Source: a bacterium (lineage in GTDB: Bacteria > Patescibacteriota > Patescibacteriia > 2-12-FULL-60-25). From it: a stretch of DNA of 6,707 nt. Below are positions 6,618-6,707 of this stretch, piece by piece (within the stretch, counting starts at the first letter, position 1; each line of letters begins with the position of its first letter). The translations under genes and the position numbers were made by a program. The notes under the pieces are model-generated. The model had not been told where the DNA came from, made no database searches, and was given only the letters and a program-made list of their open reading frames with translations. The DNA is taken from NCBI GenBank assembly GCA_020056125.1, contig JAGVIJ010000042.1, positions 1 to 6,707 of the forward strand, in the 5' to 3' direction.

Positions 6618-6707
6618 CTAGTTCAAAGCGCAACACCTTTCATTAAACACCTCTTCGGGGGTTAGATATTTGAGACACTTTCTAGGACGAGTATTTAGGA
6701 ATCTCAC
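6618..6707 (-). CDS. IS30-family transposase, C-terminal fragment (cut by window edge)
   Basis: The last 29 codons of an open frame run in from the right edge and end at TAG 6618-6620. The translation contains LNTRPRKCLKYLTPEEVF, which matches the conserved C-terminal end of IS30-type DDE transposases (the usual form is LNNRPRKxLxxxTPxEVF). The catalytic DDE residues would lie outside the window, so intactness cannot be judged. The element is oriented toward the tRNA-Leu gene, and its terminal inverted repeat should lie around 6590-6640. I cannot define it without the other end. Confidence 0.75.
   Translation of the reverse strand: MRFLNTRPRKCLKYLTPEEVFNERCCALN

Noticed and set aside
1..6707. 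Alternative genetic code (TGA as glycine or tryptophan, known in some Patescibacteria)
   Set aside because: TGA ends both the DsbA-like gene, at a textbook ATGA overlap, and the cysteine-rich gene, and no long frame needs TGA readthrough.

Overview
The window looks like a piece of a bacterial chromosome of roughly 50% GC. It uses the standard bacterial code: TGA is a genuine stop in two genes. The gene content points to the Candidate Phyla Radiation (Patescibacteria, Parcubacteria-like). The clues are a cysteine-rich envelope protein built around a VirB2/T4SS-pilin-like double-transmembrane hairpin, a family 5 solute-binding protein anchored by an N-terminal membrane helix instead of a lipobox, its position right after secG, and the scarcity of Shine-Dalgarno sites. 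This assignment is inference from recalled family patterns, not a phylogenetic result.

Minus-strand block (1-4295), transcribed right to left. A DsbA-like thioredoxin-fold protein (4295-3546) overlaps by ATGA with a 672-residue secreted, membrane-anchored protein carrying 36 cysteines (3549-1531). After 66 bp comes uvrA (1464 to the left edge), truncated by the window after 488 codons, just before its first ABC signature motif. The coupled pair suggests an oxidative-folding enzyme and its substrate. The DsbA-like protein has CLSS where CxxC is expected, so it would be a monothiol enzyme.

Divergent intergenic region (4296-4396). It carries an extended -10 promoter for the DsbA-like gene, placed so close that the transcript should be leaderless, and a weaker candidate promoter for secG.

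Plus-strand block (4397-6435). secG is followed after 5 bp by an OppA/DppA-type solute-binding protein. No permease or ATPase gene of that transporter lies in the window.

Right end (6436-6707). A tRNA-Leu(CAG) gene lies on the minus strand, with encoded CCA and a well-spaced promoter. The C-terminal 29 codons of an IS30-type transposase run off the right edge. The insertion sequence sits immediately upstream of the tRNA promoter and its end may supply the -35 box. No intergenic stretch exceeds about 100 bases apart from tRNA flanks, and I see no CRISPR array, rRNA or clear intrinsic terminator.
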